Below are positions 14,396 to 16,583 of a stretch of DNA of 16,583 bases, one piece after another; the stretch's first letter is position 1, and each line of letters opens with the position of its first letter. The notes below the pieces were generated by a model that was not told the origin of the DNA, ran no database searches, and worked only from the letters and a program-made list of their open reading frames with translations. Origin of the DNA: Microbacterium sp. Lineage in GTDB: Bacteria; Actinomycetota; Actinomycetes; Actinomycetales; Microbacteriaceae. A program made the position numbers and the translations under genes. The stretch spans positions 1-16,583 of the forward strand of contig QFPD01000065.1 of the NCBI GenBank assembly GCA_003248845.1, in the 5' to 3' direction.

Positions 14396-16234
14396 ATGGC
14401 ATCCGATATCGCGACCCCTTCCGCCGACGCACAAGCCGCTGACGCGCACACCGCAGATGTGGTGGTCGCGGCATCCGACCCCTCCTCCACGCCCTCCTTC
14501 GCCGACCTGGGTCTCGACGCGCCCGTCCTCAAAGCGCTGAAGGACGTCGGCTACGAGACGCCGTCGGCGATCCAGGCGGCGACGATCCCCCCGCTGCTGG
14601 AGGGGCGCGACGTCCTCGGCACGGCGCAGACCGGCACGGGCAAGACGGCGGCGTTCGCGCTGCCGATCCTGTCGCGCCTCGAGCTGTCGCAGAAGACGCC
14701 GCAGGCGCTCGTGCTCGCGCCGACCCGCGAGCTCGCCCTGCAGGTGTGCGAGGCGTTCGAGTCGTACGCGGCGCACCTGAAGGGCGTCCACGTCCTCCCT
14801 GTCTACGGCGGCCAGGGATATGGGCAGCAGCTCTCGGCCCTCCGCCGCGGCGTGCACGTCGTCGTCGGCACGCCCGGGCGCATCATGGACCACCTCGACA
14901 AGGGCACGCTCGACCTCTCCGAACTGAAGTACCTCGTTCTCGATGAGGCCGACGAGATGCTGCGGATGGGTTTCGCGGAAGACGTCGAGACGATCCTCGC
15001 CGAAACCCCCGACGACAAGCAGGTCGCGCTCTTCTCAGCGACGATGCCCGCGCAGATCCGCCGCCTTGCCGGCACCTACCTCAAGGACCCGGAGGAGATC
15101 AACGTCAAGGCGAAGACCTCGACGGCGACCAACATCACGCAGCGCTACCTCGTCGTGTCGTACCCGCAGAAGGTCGACGCCCTCACCCGCATCCTCGAGG
15201 TCGAACCGTTCGAGGGGATGATCGTCTTCACCCGCACCAAGAACGAGACCGAGACCCTCGCCGAGAAGCTCCGTGCCCGCGGGTACACGGCCGCCGCGAT
15301 CAACGGCGACATCGCGCAGGCCCAGCGCGAGCGGACCGTCAACCAGCTGAAGGACGGCAAGCTCGACATCCTCGTCGCCACCGATGTCGCCGCGCGCGGG
15401 CTGGATGTCGAGCGCATCAGCCACGTCGTCAACTTCGACCTGCCGATCGACACCGAGTCGTACGTGCATCGGATCGGTCGCACGGGTCGCGCCGGGCGCA
15501 CAGGCGACGCGATCAGCTTCGTCACTCCGCGCGAACGTCGCATGCTGGCATCCATCGAGAAGGCCACGCGCCAGCCGCTCACCGAGATGTCGCTGCCGAG
15601 CGCCGACGACGTCAACGCGACGCGCCTCACCCGTTTCGACGACGCGATCACGGCGGCGCTGTCGGAGACCGAACGCATCGACCGCTTCCGCGACATCATC
15701 AACCATTACGTGCGCCACCACGACGTGCCGGAGGCCGATGTCGCGGCCGCGCTCGCCGTCGTCGCACAGGGCGAGACGCCGCTGCTGCTGGATGCCGCCG
15801 ACGACGAGCCCGTGCGCCGCGACCGTGACCGGTTCGACCGTGACCGGGGGCGTGACCGCGACCAGGGTGAGCGCGGCGAGCGCGGTGACCGGCCGCGCCG
15901 CGAGCGGCGCGACGGGGCGACGGCGACCTATCGCATCGAGGTCGGCCGCCGGCACAAGGTCGAGCCGCGGCAGATCGTGGGCGCCCTTGCCAATGAGGGC
16001 GGGTTCCGCCGCGAGGACTTCGGCGCGATTCAGATCCGACCCGACTTCTCCCTCGTGGAGCTTCCCGCAGACCTCCCGCGCGCGACGCTCGACCGCCTCG
16101 CGAACACCCGCATCTCGGGCCGACTCATCGAGATCAAGCCGGACCGTTTCCAGCGCTCCGCGAAGCGCCCCGAGCGCGGCGACCGCGATCGCGACGACCG
16201 CCGGGAGCGCCCGCGCCGTCGCTACGACGACTGA
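14396..16234 (+). CDS. DEAD-box ATP-dependent RNA helicase with DbpA-like RNA-binding tail (DeaD/CsdA type)
   Basis: The product is about 612 residues from ATG 14396. ATG 14366 or GTG 14387 are alternatives, as no ribosome site is decisive. After an Ala-rich leader come the Q-motif region (FADLGLDAPVLKAL, PSAIQAATIP), Walker A AQTGTGKT (Lys83), PTRELA, TPGRIMD, DEAD (183-186), SAT in LFSATMP, then the second RecA domain with ARGLDV and HRIGRTGRAGRTG (from 358). An Arg/Asp/Gly-rich linker (about 477-515, repeated GAC-CGT-type codons) precedes a DbpA-type domain (ATYRIEVGRRHKVEPRQIVG to SGRLIEIKPDRF) and a basic tail. Such helicases remodel mRNA and rRNA precursors, often in cold or ribosome assembly. 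The gene appears monocistronic, with the repeat array starting 18 bases after its stop. Confidence 0.95.
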   Translation: MASDIATPSADAQAADAHTADVVVAASDPSSTPSFADLGLDAPVLKALKDVGYETPSAIQAATIPPLLEGRDVLGTAQTGTGKTAAFALPILSRLELSQKTPQALVLAPTRELALQVCEAFESYAAHLKGVHVLPVYGGQGYGQQLSALRRGVHVVVGTPGRIMDHLDKGTLDLSELKYLVLDEADEMLRMGFAEDVETILAETPDDKQVALFSATMPAQIRRLAGTYLKDPEEINVKAKTSTATNITQRYLVVSYPQKVDALTRILEVEPFEGMIVFTRTKNETETLAEKLRARGYTAAAINGDIAQAQRERTVNQLKDGKLDILVATDVAARGLDVERISHVVNFDLPIDTESYVHRIGRTGRAGRTGDAISFVTPRERRMLASIEKATRQPLTEMSLPSADDVNATRLTRFDDAITAALSETERIDRFRDIINHYVRHHDVPEADVAAALAVVAQGETPLLLDAADDEPVRRDRDRFDRDRGRDRDQGERGERGDRPRRERRDGATATYRIEVGRRHKVEPRQIVGALANEGGFRREDFGAIQIRPDFSLVELPADLPRATLDRLANTRISGRLIEIKPDRFQRSAKRPERGDRDRDDRRERPRRRYDD

Positions 16235-16252
16235 TCCCACCTCCGCCCGCCC

Positions 16253-16510
16253 GCCGAGGGTGCACTCCTTTTCGCCGAGGGTGCATTCCTCTTCGCCGAG
16301 GGTGCACTCCTCTTCGCCGAGGGTGCACTCCTTTCAGCCGAGGGTGCGGCCGCTTCTCTCGAGGGTGCATTCCCCCTCTCCTGCGGCTGCACCTTCGCGT
16401 GAAACGAGTGCACCCTCGCGTGAAACGAGTGCACCTTCGCGAGGAACGAGTGCACCCTCGCGTGAAACGAGTGCACCCTCGCGTGAAACGAGTGCATCCT
16501 CGGGTGCGGC
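16253..16510. repeat. Inverted array of 6 + 6 units of 21 bases
   Basis: The left arm (16253-16378) is six 21-base direct repeats starting at 16253, 16274, 16295, 16316, 16337 and 16358, with core CGAGGGTGCACTC and pyrimidine-rich linkers. The fifth and sixth are degenerate. The right arm (16385-16510) is six units in the opposite orientation starting at 16385, 16406, 16427, 16448, 16469 and 16490, with core GAGTGCACCCTCG and linker CGTGAAAC in four of them. The arms are 126 bases each around a 6-base centre (16379-16384), and each left core pairs with its right partner about the same axis near 16378.5. All frames through it are open only because 21 is a multiple of 3; no coding signal is seen. 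The stretch 16235-16583 otherwise holds only the promoter at its right end. Confidence 0.92.
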
Positions 16511-16530
16511 GAAAGTTGAGCCGATTCATA

Positions 16531-16544
16531 TCAAGTTCACTTGA
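16531..16544. promoter_or_regulatory. 14-base palindrome overlapping the rightmost -35 box
   Basis: TCAAGTTCACTTGA has 6-base arms around TC. The core resembles the SoxR/MerR-type operator TCAAGTTAACTTGA by memory of that consensus. Unlike MerR-type sites it overlaps the -35 box rather than sitting in a long spacer, so a repressor site is more likely. Confidence 0.5.
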
Positions 16545-16569
16545 CACGGACGGATGCCGCGGGTAACGT
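16541..16569 (+). promoter_or_regulatory. Sigma-70-type promoter for a gene beyond the window
   Basis: A consensus TTGACA (16541-16546) is followed after 17 bases by TAACGT (16564-16569), which fits the actinobacterial TAnnnT -10 pattern. GGATGCC (16552-16558) and GGCATCC (16570-16576) flank the -10 as an inverted repeat. No coding start is visible before the window ends. Confidence 0.6.
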
Positions 16570-16583
16570 GGCATCCATCACAA

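Noticed and set aside
14309..14893. Upstream extension of the MFS frame on the - strand
   Set aside because: It runs antisense to the helicase. A ribosome site and the family N terminus support the start at 14308.
16253..16510. CRISPR array
   Set aside because: The units are contiguous 21-base repeats with 8-base similar linkers, not repeats with unique spacers of about 30 bases. The second half is inverted and no cas gene is seen.
16516..16555. Classic MerR/SoxR-activated promoter with the palindrome in a 19-base spacer
   Set aside because: No acceptable -35 and -10 boxes flank the palindrome at that spacing. The TTGACA/TAACGT pair fits better, with the palindrome over the -35.
16134..16574. 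Open frames through the 21-base array encoding 7-residue repeats (for example RGCTRFT or HSFHARV)
   Set aside because: A 21-base period without stops keeps every frame open. Frames on both strands are equally open, no convincing ribosome site is present, and one frame would overlap the helicase end.

Overview
The window looks like chromosomal DNA from a high-GC actinobacterium, most likely Microbacteriaceae and close to Microbacterium. This is judged from the strong G/C third-position bias, GTG/TTG starts, the style of the proteins (actinobacterial PaaZ, UMF1-type MFS, DEAD helicase with a DbpA-like tail) and the frequent GGATGCC/GGCATCC words. No rRNA, tRNA, CRISPR array, phage gene or transposase was recognised.

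Left block (2-4330, + strand): a copper-handling operon. A YibE/F membrane protein gene, cut by the window edge and broken by an apparent one-base frameshift near 668, is followed by a small His/Met-rich membrane protein, a CopC-domain protein, a PCu(A)C-type copper-chaperone lipoprotein and a Tat-exported DyP-type heme peroxidase. The last three genes overlap by 4 and 1 bases, so periplasmic copper binding, copper delivery and an exported peroxidase are translationally coupled.

Middle block (4400-10425): a phenylacetate catabolism locus. On the - strand, in transcription order, lie a thiolase, an enoyl-CoA hydratase, a 3-hydroxyacyl-CoA dehydrogenase and the fused PaaZ (ring-opening hydratase plus aldehyde dehydrogenase), every junction overlapping by 4 bases. 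Divergent from them are a TetR-family regulator and a PaaI-like thioesterase, with an 18-base near-palindrome in the divergent gap as the likely operator. The monooxygenase (paaABCDE) and ligase (paaK) genes are not in the window. The thiolase keeps its catalytic residues but appears to lack about 45-50 residues internally.

Right block (10426-16583): a short MarR-type regulator preceded by a terminator/attenuator-like hairpin, a BCCT betaine/choline-type transporter, a long imperfect intergenic hairpin, a convergent UMF1-family MFS transporter, and a divergent DEAD-box RNA helicase. After the helicase, 16253-16510 holds the most striking non-coding structure: six 21-base units followed by six inverted 21-base units around a 6-base centre, all cores sharing one dyad axis. 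Just beyond it is a good sigma-70-type promoter aimed at a gene outside the window, with a 14-base palindrome over its -35 box.

Both the frameshift and the internal deletion could be real gene decay or assembly errors. The sequence alone cannot decide.
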